From: Desulfobacteraceae bacterium
GTDB lineage: Bacteria; Desulfobacterota; Desulfobacteria; Desulfobacterales; Desulfobacteraceae
Reading direction: 5' to 3'
Assembly: GCA_022712835.1 (NCBI GenBank)
Contig: JAFLJU010000545.1
Location: 1-10,091 of the forward strand
DNA: 10,091 nt
The translations under genes were made by a program, and so were the position numbers. Below are positions 1 through 5,935 of the stretch, piece after piece. Under the pieces are notes generated by a model. That model was not told where the DNA came from. It did no database searches and saw only the letters and a program-made list of their open reading frames with translations. Position 1 is the first letter of the stretch, and each line of letters begins with the position of its first letter.

Positions 1-193
1 CCAGCAGGGCGGTGGATATCAAGGGAATCAGGCTGGTAATAACCAGGGAAATCAGGGTGGAGGCGGATATCAATCCAACAACGCACCTTCCCAGGGAAAC
101 CAGGGGCCCAACAGCAATAATTTTCAGGGGCAGACCAACCCAGGGATGACCGGTGGTCAGGGTTCCATTCCCGATGATGATATCCCGTTTTGA
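1..193 (+). CDS. ssb: Single-stranded DNA-binding protein, C-terminal part (5' end outside window)
   Basis: The reading frame beginning at base 2 encodes 63 residues and ends at TGA 191-193. The segment is a flexible Gly/Gln/Asn-rich linker with many GNQG-like steps, ending in the acidic tip DDDIPF. That tip is the hallmark of bacterial SSB; in this family it docks partner proteins of replication, recombination and repair, while the missing N-terminal OB fold binds single-stranded DNA. Only the tail is visible, so the OB fold and start cannot be judged. It is the only gene seen on the plus strand and it converges on the minus-strand PAS-HisKA gene with a 21-bp gap. The short inverted repeat GGGT-TAAG-ACCC at 212-223 is the only hairpin candidate between them and lacks a T tract, so no terminator is claimed. 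Confidence 0.93.
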   Translation, partial: QQGGGYQGNQAGNNQGNQGGGGYQSNNAPSQGNQGPNSNNFQGQTNPGMTGGQGSIPDDDIPF

Positions 194-214
194 GAAACAC
201 CACAGACGGATGGG

Positions 215-925
215 TTAAGACCCGGCAGATGATTTTTCAATGTCAATAATTTTTGACCTTAGGTAGGGTTTGGTTTCATACCGAGTGATATTCATCAGAT
301 CATGGTTCAGGCGCCCCATTCTTTCGATCTCTTTCAGGATGGCATTCAGGGCACGGGAGGTTTCAGGGTCTAACCCCTTTTGTTCTGCCAGAATATCGCA
401 GAACCCGCTAATCACCTGAAGGGGCTGGCTGAGTTCATGGCAGACAGCCCCAGCCGTTTCTAAAACAGCGGTTAGTTTTTCTTTTTCAAGTCGGATTTTT
501 TCATGGGAACGGGCATCTGTCAAATCCTCTATGGAAAGCAGAACAACCTCATCTCCGCCCAGGTTCAACGGCTGGGTGGAGATTCTTAAAATTCGCACCC
601 CTTTTTCCTTGAACGTCATGGAGGTTTCAATCAGGTGCCGGGGCTCTTTTTTTTCCAGAGTATGGGAAATCGCTTCCCGAAGTCTGCACCGGGAACAATC
701 CGGGCTAAAACCGCACCCTTTTGGATCCTTGTCACTATTAATGCATCCAAGGGCTTTCCCGGTAACCTGTGAAAGGAGGGGGGCTTTGTTTGCATTGGTA
801 AACTCGTAGGTGACCTTGTTGGCAAGTACCACCGACCAGCTTTTATCAATAACACAAATGGCCAAGGGGAGTGCATTGATAATCTCCAGCAACCCCTCTT
901 GGCTGTATTCAATACTTGTTGTCAT
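215..925 (-). CDS. PAS-HisKA sensor protein lacking the ATPase domain
   Basis: A 236-residue protein. Residues ~13-137 resemble a PAS sensor domain. It contains a cysteine cluster (C61, C71, C77, C80; GCGFSPDCSRC at 70-80) of the sort seen in PAS kinases of sulfate reducers, which could bind a metal or cofactor (inference). Residues ~155-215 form a HisKA dimerisation/phosphoacceptor helix pair with an H-box at CHELSQPLQ, H163. The protein ends about 20 residues after the second helix, so the N, G1 and G2 boxes of a HATPase_c domain are absent. It cannot autophosphorylate in the usual way and could instead be a phosphotransfer protein, a phosphatase, or a partner of a kinase in trans. ATG 925 directly abuts the TAA of the upstream response regulator (TAAATG), and a GGAAAG ribosome site lies inside that gene, so the two are translationally coupled. 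No membrane segment is seen, so it is probably cytoplasmic. Confidence 0.85.
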   Translation of the reverse strand: MTTSIEYSQEGLLEIINALPLAICVIDKSWSVVLANKVTYEFTNANKAPLLSQVTGKALGCINSDKDPKGCGFSPDCSRCRLREAISHTLEKKEPRHLIETSMTFKEKGVRILRISTQPLNLGGDEVVLLSIEDLTDARSHEKIRLEKEKLTAVLETAGAVCHELSQPLQVISGFCDILAEQKGLDPETSRALNAILKEIERMGRLNHDLMNITRYETKPYLRSKIIDIEKSSAGS

Positions 926-1309
926 TTATACTTTCCGCCATCGTTCTATTTTTTCAAATCCGGCCTCGGCCGCGTCCAGCAGGAGGGACATACTCACCGG
1001 CTTTTTATAATAATCATCAAATCCTGCATCTCTACAGTCCGATAATTCAAAAAGCGATGCATATCCGGTCAGGGCATAAAGAACTGCCATGGGCAGTTCT
1101 TTTTTAATGGCCCGGCACAATTCAATTCCGTTCATTCCCGGTAAATTCAAGTCGAGGAACATGACATGGATTTTTTCCAGTTTTAATAATTCCAGGGCCT
1201 CTTCCGCACTTCCGGCAGACCGAACCTGGTATCCTTTTTTTGAAAAAGCCAGGGAGAACATGTGCAGGATGGCTTTCTCATCATCGACGATTAATATGGT
1301 AGGGTTCAT
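926..1309 (-). CDS. Single-domain response regulator (CheY-like receiver)
   Basis: A 127-residue stand-alone receiver domain with no output domain. The key residues are all present: acidic pair D9-D10 after the ILIV strand, phosphoacceptor D53 in FLDLNLPG, the switch threonine T81, and K103 in the KKP motif. It should accept a phosphoryl group from a histidine kinase and signal by protein contact. ATG 1309 is preceded by a good AGGAGA ribosome site. The start lies 38 bp after the stop codon of the CheA remnant (1348), and its own stop abuts the ATG of the PAS-HisKA gene. This suggests it was the cheY-like gene of a chemosensory operon that lost cheA, or that it works with the HisKA protein. 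The receiver call is firm; the pathway is inferred. Confidence 0.9.
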   Translation of the reverse strand: MNPTILIVDDEKAILHMFSLAFSKKGYQVRSAGSAEEALELLKLEKIHVMFLDLNLPGMNGIELCRAIKKELPMAVLYALTGYASLFELSDCRDAGFDDYYKKPVSMSLLLDAAEAGFEKIERWRKV

Positions 1310-1347
1310 ATTTCTCCTTTTTTCAATGTCAACAAGACAAATAGGTT

Positions 1348-1518
1348 TTAGGTTTCCGATAATTTGAAAATACCATGGATATCAAGGATCAGTCCAACCC
1401 TTCCGTCGGAAAGGATCGCACCGCCTGAAAATCCCTGGATACCCTCAAGGTTTGCCCCAAGGCTTTTGATGACATATTCATCTTTTCCCAGGAGTTCGTC
1501 AATGATCAAAGCCTTTTG
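1348..1518 (-). pseudogene. cheA: Remnant of cheA: C-terminal end of the CheW-like regulatory domain
   Basis: The minus frame ending at TAA 1348-1350 reads QKALIIDELLGKDEYVIKSL and continues through LEGIQGFSGGAILSDGRVGL to an LDI motif. This is the classic end of the CheA P5 (CheW-like) domain, where DELLG, VIKSLG, GAAILGDG and ALILD are typical. Only about 56 codons remain open. TGA interrupts this frame at 1519-1521, exactly where the domain should continue upstream. A neighbouring frame carries a short stretch (MISDEDMEIMVTK, from ATG near 1551) that may be a little more of the same gene after a one-base shift. The P1, dimerisation and ATPase regions, about 2 kb, are missing between here and the cheW remnant. 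The gene is therefore an internally deleted pseudogene, not a sequencing slip alone. Confidence 0.82.
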
Positions 1519-1601
1519 TCACCATAATTTCCATGTCTTCGTCGGAGATCATGGTTATTCAGGGCAGCCCCTTTTGTCAAGAAAATTAACCCATTGATGG
1601 T

Positions 1602-1829
1602 TTATTTGGATGCTTTTTCCAGGGAGGTGATCTCGTTTCCCGACAAGACTTTGTCGATATCCAAAAGGATTTTTACTCCGCCATCTGTTTTTGCCATCCC
1701 CAGGATATAGGCCGTATTCATTTTTGCTCCAAAGGATGGGGCTTTCTCTATTGTCCGGCATATTTTCTCCTTGGGATGTATGAGATTTATTTCCCATGGC
1801 GGTTTTATGTTGCGAAAAAACGCCTGTTC
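1602..1829 (-). pseudogene. cheW: Remnant of cheW: C-terminal half only
   Basis: The frame ending at TAA 1602-1604 contains APSFGAKMNTAYILGMAK followed by a segment rich in the LLDIDKVL motif, which is the conserved C-terminal end of CheW, the adaptor coupling chemoreceptors to CheA. The match is clear from about base 1755 downward. The in-frame sequence above that (to TGA at 1830-1832) is not convincingly CheW, has no ATG or clear ribosome site before the domain, and the N-terminal ~100 residues of the family are missing. A frame shift or deletion junction near 1750-1760 is likely. The remnant sits upstream of the cheA remnant in the usual operon order and orientation. Confidence 0.75.
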
Positions 1830-1969
1830 TCAGTATATAGTTTTTTGTAAAATATCGAGGGGATTCCTCTGAGAAATAGTAACATACAACCCATACGGGT
1901 GCAAAAATAAAAGAATAAATCTTTAAAAAAGATTGTATTGAAAGTGGTAAAGCCTGAGACCTGCAAATT
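1830..1969. other. Intergenic stretch, no gene seen
   Basis: About 140 bp of AT-rich DNA between the cheW remnant and the nuclease gene. It contains the inverted repeat at 1918-1934 (listed separately) and a short imperfect palindrome around 1857-1869 (gagg-ggatt-cctc). All frames carry stops. No convincing promoter or RNA gene was found. It may include eroded remains of the missing 5' half of cheW, but nothing is recognisable. Confidence 0.5.
1918..1934. terminator. Weak AT-rich hairpin after the nuclease gene (possible terminator)
   Basis: The stretch AATCTTT-AAA-AAAGATT is a perfect 7-bp inverted repeat with a 3-base loop. On the minus strand it lies ~35 bp past the nuclease stop codon and is followed by T-rich sequence, as expected of an intrinsic terminator. 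The stem has only one G-C pair, so it would be weak, and it could be chance in AT-rich DNA. Confidence 0.25.
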
Positions 1970-2605
1970 TTATGATCCTTTTAATTTTAGTTTCAATTCC
2001 CGGCGCCAGAGTCCTGGGCTTTTGTAGACATTTCCCTGGACCCACATCCCTTTTTGGGTGTCCTTTGCCAGTTTTTCCGCTTGAAAATAACGGGTTGGGT
2101 CAAATTTACCCGGTCGTTTCCCCCGGTATACCTCTGCCAAACCGGCTCGAACCATTTCAAGGTTAATATTGGTTTCATTGACAAAAATTTCAGCCAATAC
2201 CCGATTATACCCCCCTGTTCCATATTGAGTTAGGGAAATTCTCTTTTTACCCAGGAGCTGGGTTAGTTTTTGTTTTGCCTCCTGGCTGTACGGCTGGTCC
2301 TTTTTATCTTTTCTGCCAAGCTCTGGAGTATCTATGCCTACAAGCCGTATGGTGAATCGCAGGTCAACCCCTTCCACCAGAACCGTATCTCCATCAAATA
2401 TTTTGACAATGTTGAATTGATGGCCTTTGGGAAGTTTTGCGACCTCTTCAGCAAACGCTTTTGCATCCCCCTCGGCCGGAGGGGCAATGTTGCTGTAGTG
2501 TTTGATACCATCGGTATCGGTCCAGGTATATATGAACCCGGACAACCCAATTGCTGCCATTAAAATAAGCAAGATCTTACCGATTTTTTTTAAAATTGAG
2601 GACAT
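1970..2605 (-). CDS. Exported thermonuclease-like (SNase) protein with DUF4124-like N-terminus
   Basis: A 211-residue protein. Residues 1-24 are a positively charged start plus a hydrophobic helix (ILLILMAAIGLSGF): a signal peptide or membrane anchor, with no lipobox cysteine. Residues ~25-43 (YTWTDTDGIKHYSN) resemble DUF4124, a short motif common in exported proteins. Residues ~62-190 are a staphylococcal-nuclease fold. Likely catalytic residues are in place: FDGDT at 70-74 (D71, D73), R87 and IDTPE at 91-95 (D92, E95), and R135 in YNRVLAEI. The family makes Ca2+-dependent cuts in DNA and RNA. The expected location is the periplasm or outside the cell, suggesting nucleic-acid scavenging or cleanup (inference). 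The Lys-rich C-terminal tail is unremarkable. ATG 2605 follows a purine-poor leader with only a weak GGCGG-like ribosome site. It is separated by 98 bp from the gene upstream and probably has its own promoter. Confidence 0.88.
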   Translation of the reverse strand: MSSILKKIGKILLILMAAIGLSGFIYTWTDTDGIKHYSNIAPPAEGDAKAFAEEVAKLPKGHQFNIVKIFDGDTVLVEGVDLRFTIRLVGIDTPELGRKDKKDQPYSQEAKQKLTQLLGKKRISLTQYGTGGYNRVLAEIFVNETNINLEMVRAGLAEVYRGKRPGKFDPTRYFQAEKLAKDTQKGMWVQGNVYKSPGLWRRELKLKLKGS

Positions 2606-2669
2606 GGAAGCCGCCCTTTTTATTGGACCATGCGTTTATTGAACCAGGAGTTTGTTGAATATGGAGGGA

Positions 2670-2698
2670 AGTATACCGAAAACCCATTTTTAGAGCAA
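2670..2698 (-). promoter_or_regulatory. Putative sigma-70-type promoter for the nuclease gene
   Basis: Read on the minus strand, TTGCTC (2693-2698) and TATACT (2670-2675) are separated by exactly 17 bases. The -10 box matches the consensus at five of six positions and the -35 at about three. It would start transcription roughly 60 bases before ATG 2605, just after the stop of the PrmA-like gene at 2704. This supports independent expression of the nuclease. Pattern match only. Confidence 0.42.
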
Positions 2699-2703
2699 GT
2701 GTG

Positions 2704-3516
2704 TTAAGAAATGTTTTTCATTACCACACCCGACCAGTTTTTTTCATCTTTTTGCCAAGCCAATGTGAATCCTATCTTTGAATAATGGGTGATCAAATCT
2801 TCTTTTTCCCATTGCCGAATCCCGGATAAAATAATTGTTCCATTTGGACAAAGACTGTTTTGAATGAGCCCGGACAATTGTTTTAGTGTGGGAGTTCTTA
2901 AATTGGCACAGAGGATTGAAAACTTGTCCAGGCTTTCGGGCATATAGTCTTTAATGATACAAATTCGGTGGGAAAGATGATTTGCCGCTACATTTTTCTG
3001 GGCTTCACTCACGGCATTGGAGTCAATTTCCCAGGCCTTGCACCGGGCAATTCCAGCAAGACATAGGGCGATGGCCAGTACCCCTGATCCCGTTCCAATA
3101 TCCGCTCCCATTGAATCCTCATTAAGGGCCATTGAAGTTGCACTTAAACAGGTGATGTCAATGGCCTCAAGGCACAGCCGGGTGGTGGGGTGGTGGCCGG
3201 AACCAAATGAGATCCCCTGTTCAATGAGAATATCCTTTTCATCTTGGCCTGCCAGGCTCTGTCTTCCGGGGGGGGTGAGGAAGAAATGATCGGTCATTCG
3301 AACCGGTTTTAAAAAATTTTGGGCCACATAGGTGGACCCGTATAGGTCCTGAAAGGTCAATTCCTCTTCCTCCACAAGTGAAGTCAGGACTTTTTTTGCT
3401 TGGGAGATAGGGATGGACAGCCGGGAAGCAATCTGCTGAATATAAACCCTGGCTGTCAGTCTCATTTCAGATTCGTAGAAAATATCCAGAACGACATCCC
3501 GATTAAATTGGATCAT
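2704..3516 (-). CDS. PrmA-like SAM-dependent methyltransferase with a winged-helix-like N-terminus
   Basis: A 270-residue protein. The C-terminal two thirds resemble ribosomal protein L11 methyltransferase (PrmA): FGSGHHPTTRLCLEA at 104-118 is the signature loop. ADIGTGSGVLAIAL at 138-151 is SAM motif I, WEID at 162-165 is the acidic end of strand 2, CANL at 203-206 replaces the usual VANI, and IILSGI at 228-233 plus a terminal W-x-G-V-V strand match the family fold. The first ~85 residues do not look like the PrmA substrate-recruiting domain; they resemble a winged helix-turn-helix (RVYIQQIASRLSIP, then a KKVLTSLVEEEEL helix). The substrate is therefore uncertain: L11, another translation protein, or a different target. 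ATG 3516 overlaps the upstream gene by 14 bp, with an AGAGGG ribosome site only 2 bases away. It is the last gene of the rpmH-mnmE run. Confidence 0.8.
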   Translation of the reverse strand: MIQFNRDVVLDIFYESEMRLTARVYIQQIASRLSIPISQAKKVLTSLVEEEELTFQDLYGSTYVAQNFLKPVRMTDHFFLTPPGRQSLAGQDEKDILIEQGISFGSGHHPTTRLCLEAIDITCLSATSMALNEDSMGADIGTGSGVLAIALCLAGIARCKAWEIDSNAVSEAQKNVAANHLSHRICIIKDYMPESLDKFSILCANLRTPTLKQLSGLIQNSLCPNGTIILSGIRQWEKEDLITHYSKIGFTLAWQKDEKNWSGVVMKNIS

Positions 3517-3856
3517 ATCCCTCTTTTTTTAACAGGCCTTCATACCAGCATGCAAATTCAAACATTCCCCGGATTTTTTCCTCTTCGTTGATAATCCCCA
3601 GGCACATTTCAAAAGCGCCCTGGGCAAAGGAGTTGTTATATTCATCATGGTCCACCTGGGCTAAAAATTCCCGGATCAATACCTGGGAGGTTCGCTTGGT
3701 TTTGTCTTTCCGAATATCAATGGGATCTTTGGGTTCTGCAAAGGGGTTCCATTTTTCATATCCTTTTTTGAGAATCTGAGCCTGTCCTCTTTTGCCCATG
3801 GCACCAAAGATAGCTTTTTTTTTGTCTTCAATCTCTTCCGGGGTAAAATCATCCAT
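3503..3856 (-). CDS. Conserved-looking small protein of unknown function
   Basis: A 117-residue, charged, soluble protein that I cannot assign to a named family. It has no signal peptide or membrane segment. Visible blocks are a helical acidic/Lys start (TPEEIEDKKKAIF), a region FGAMGKRGQAQILKKGYEKW followed by NPFAEPKDPIDIR (residues ~38-50), and a C-terminal helical part with FAQGAFEMCLGI and a Trp/Tyr-rich end. The start was set at ATG 3856 because GGAG lies 9 bases upstream; the frame also extends to a TTG at 3871, which is less likely. It overlaps the stop of the cysteine-cluster gene upstream by 8 bp and the start of the methyltransferase gene by 14 bp, so the three are translationally coupled and probably act in a shared process. 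Confidence 0.78.
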   Translation of the reverse strand: MDDFTPEEIEDKKKAIFGAMGKRGQAQILKKGYEKWNPFAEPKDPIDIRKDKTKRTSQVLIREFLAQVDHDEYNNSFAQGAFEMCLGIINEEEKIRGMFEFACWYEGLLKKEGYDPI

Positions 3857-4505
3857 TCTTTTTGACTCCAAGGTATGTTTCAGTAAAATCGGTGACCAGG
3901 GCCATTGAGACCGGGATCAGCATTTCGTGCATCCGAATGTTTTCTGAGTTGATATCTTTGATAAGTTCTGCAGACATAAGCTGGAGCCGGCTGTAAATTT
4001 TGTCCATATTCAGGGTGGGGTAGGGCTCACCCTGGACAAAATTGGTTCGCCCGCAAATATGGCTGGAACCTGCTGTGGAGGTGGGGATTCCATAAATTCT
4101 GCAGGTGATGGGTCGATGTTCGTACATGACACATAAATTGTTTTCTCCCAAAAGGGGGCAGCGAACCCTTTCCTGGGACATTTTGCCTACAATTTCCAAC
4201 TCATCCGCACCGTTTTTTACCTGCTTATAGGCATCCCGTTTTAATTTCACCAGGGCACGATCTGTTTTGTCTGCAATTTCGATAAGATCGTTTTTGGCCT
4301 TTCCTGAAAATGTTTCCAGGAATTTGTTCTTTATATACAGCGCCTCAATCAGGGTCAAATCGAAAATGGCATAGCAACAGTCGCTGCATTTTTCCCGGCA
4401 GAACACTTCCTTGGGAAATTCATTCTTGACCTTGTCAAACACGCCGTCCACCACGTGGACCAGGGCTTCATATTTTTCAAAATGTGTTTTTAAATCTATT
4501 GGCAT
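3849..4505 (-). CDS. YkgJ-type cysteine-cluster (zinc/iron-chelating) protein
   Basis: A 218-residue protein when started at ATG 4505. The N-terminal motif C36-x3-C40-x2-C43-C44 (CREKCSDCC) and the later cysteines C116 (VRCPLL), C125 (LCVMYEHRP), C135 (TCRIYG) and C151 (HICG) match the CxxCxxCC-type putative zinc/iron-chelating family. The RPxxCRxYG stretch is typical of that family. Its biochemical role is not established; metal or Fe-S binding, perhaps a modification enzyme, is inferred. The ATG at 4505 has an AAGGAAG site 5 bases away. The frame continues upstream to a TTG at 4532, which would overlap mnmE, but the ATG is better. It begins 11 bp after the mnmE stop. No signal peptide is seen, so it is likely cytoplasmic. 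Confidence 0.83.
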   Translation of the reverse strand: MPIDLKTHFEKYEALVHVVDGVFDKVKNEFPKEVFCREKCSDCCYAIFDLTLIEALYIKNKFLETFSGKAKNDLIEIADKTDRALVKLKRDAYKQVKNGADELEIVGKMSQERVRCPLLGENNLCVMYEHRPITCRIYGIPTSTAGSSHICGRTNFVQGEPYPTLNMDKIYSRLQLMSAELIKDINSENIRMHEMLIPVSMALVTDFTETYLGVKKNG

Positions 4506-4516
4506 GGGGGCTTCCT

Positions 4517-5935
4517 TTATTTTCCAATACAAAAATTATTAAAAATAGTATCCAATATATCTATAGAGGCCGTTTCCCCGGTAATTGTTCCAAGGGAATC
4601 AATACTAGTTTTCATGTCAATGGCCAGGGTTTCTTCTTCCTGTCCCCGGGCCAGTCCGGTTTTTACGGACTCAAGAGCCGACAGGGTTTGTTTCAAGGCT
4701 TTTTTATGCCTCAGGTTGGGGATCACCGCAGTGGTTTCCATGGAGAGATCCTGGATGCAGGTTTCCACAATTTTTTTCTTTAATTCTTTAATTCCCTGGT
4801 TCAATAGGGCGGATATTTTGACAACTGGCATCCGGGAATAGGTAGGGGTGGGAAAACACAGGTTCTCTTCATTCTCCTGGGTCAAATCCATTTTATTGAT
4901 CACCAGAATGACCCTGTTATCCAGGTTTCTCGCCAACTCTTTTCCCTGGGGAATCATGCGTTGAAATTCCCTGTCGGAAAAAACAGATCCTGCCTCTTTC
5001 ATAAAGAGAATCAGGTCTGCGTCAAGGATATGGTCTTTTGCCTTTTCAATCCCGATGATTTCCACCAGATCGTCTGTTTCATGGATACCTGCGGTATCAA
5101 TGACGACAAAGGGGATACCATCAATGTTCAACCCTTCTTCAATGGGATCTCTCGTTGTTCCGGGGATTGGGGTTACAATAGATTTATCCCGTTCTAGAAA
5201 TCTGTTCATCAGGCTTGATTTTCCTACATTGGGTTCACCGCAGATTGCCACCCGAATACCCTCTTTCAGAAAGCAGGCATCATCATGAATTTGAATAAAT
5301 TCTTTACATTTTTCAATGACCTGATCAAGTGATTCTGATTCCAAAGGGGATATCTCAAATGGTTCCACTTCATCAGGGAAATCAATGGAGGCTTCCAAGC
5401 GGGATAATAAATCAATCAGGGGGGCGCGCAACTCATTGATTCTGCATCTGAGTTCCCCAAGGTTCTGGGAGGACGCAAATTTCAGCGAATTTATGGATCG
5501 GGCATTAATAATGTCGGCAACCGCTTCTGCCTGGGTCAGGTCAATTCGTTGGTTTAAAAAAGCTCGTTTTGTAAATTCACCGGGTTCAGACAGCCTTGCC
5601 CCAAAGGATATGGCAAGTTCCAGGATTGCTTTTAGAACAATGGTTCCGGAGTGGGCCTGGATTTCGACCACATCTTCAGCCGTATAGGAGCGGGGTGCTT
5701 GCATGGGGATCAGCAAAACCTCATCCACGACTTGCGTATTGTCCGGGTTTGATTTATCCAGAATAAACCCGTGGGTAACTTGGTGGGAAACCAGCACGGG
5801 AAGGTTTTCTTTAGGTTCCCGTGTGGTTGAAAAGAGTGCCGAGGCAATCTCAAACGCACGGGAACCCGAGATCCGTATGACACCAATACCGCCACTTCCA
5901 TAGGGGGTTGCTATTGCGGCAATTGTATCATTCAT
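4517..5935 (-). CDS. mnmE: tRNA modification GTPase MnmE (TrmE)
   Basis: A 472-residue, full-length MnmE. With MnmG this GTPase installs the carboxymethylaminomethyl (or aminomethyl) group on U34 of certain tRNAs, using methylene-tetrahydrofolate. The N-terminal folate-binding domain starts with the typical DTIAAIATPYGSGGIGVIR. The helical domain is split by the G domain: G1 GEPNVGKS at 233-240, the GTTRD switch at 259-263, G3 DTAG at 280-283, G4 NKMD at 347-350, and G5 SAL at 375-377. The C-terminal FCIGK at 468-472, carrying the catalytic cysteine, is intact. ATG 5935 overlaps the jag stop as ATGA, a standard coupling. The gene sits in its usual place after jag in the rpmH-rnpA-yidC cluster. 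No oddities are seen. Confidence 0.97.
   Translation of the reverse strand: MNDTIAAIATPYGSGGIGVIRISGSRAFEIASALFSTTREPKENLPVLVSHQVTHGFILDKSNPDNTQVVDEVLLIPMQAPRSYTAEDVVEIQAHSGTIVLKAILELAISFGARLSEPGEFTKRAFLNQRIDLTQAEAVADIINARSINSLKFASSQNLGELRCRINELRAPLIDLLSRLEASIDFPDEVEPFEISPLESESLDQVIEKCKEFIQIHDDACFLKEGIRVAICGEPNVGKSSLMNRFLERDKSIVTPIPGTTRDPIEEGLNIDGIPFVVIDTAGIHETDDLVEIIGIEKAKDHILDADLILFMKEAGSVFSDREFQRMIPQGKELARNLDNRVILVINKMDLTQENEENLCFPTPTYSRMPVVKISALLNQGIKELKKKIVETCIQDLSMETTAVIPNLRHKKALKQTLSALESVKTGLARGQEEETLAIDMKTSIDSLGTITGETASIDILDTIFNNFCIGK

Noticed and set aside
212..223. Inverted repeat GGGT-TAAG-ACCC between the convergent ssb and PAS-HisKA genes
   Set aside because: Only four base pairs, no T tract on either side, and it overlaps the stop codon of the minus-strand gene. 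It is not enough to call a terminator.
1555..1797. An 80-codon minus-strand frame (begins MGNKSHTSQ)
   Set aside because: It overlaps the cheW remnant in another frame, matches no family I know, and the recognised CheW motifs are in the neighbouring frame. A few residues near 1755 might be frame-shifted CheW, but this is too weak to call.
1861..1905. Possible minus-strand promoter (TTGCAC-17-TACTAT) before the cheW remnant
   Set aside because: Both boxes match poorly (three and four of six) and AT-rich DNA gives such matches often.
4484..5903. Several plus-strand frames of 60-100 codons opposite mnmE
   Set aside because: All lie antisense to a full-length, motif-perfect mnmE and show no family features or ribosome sites.
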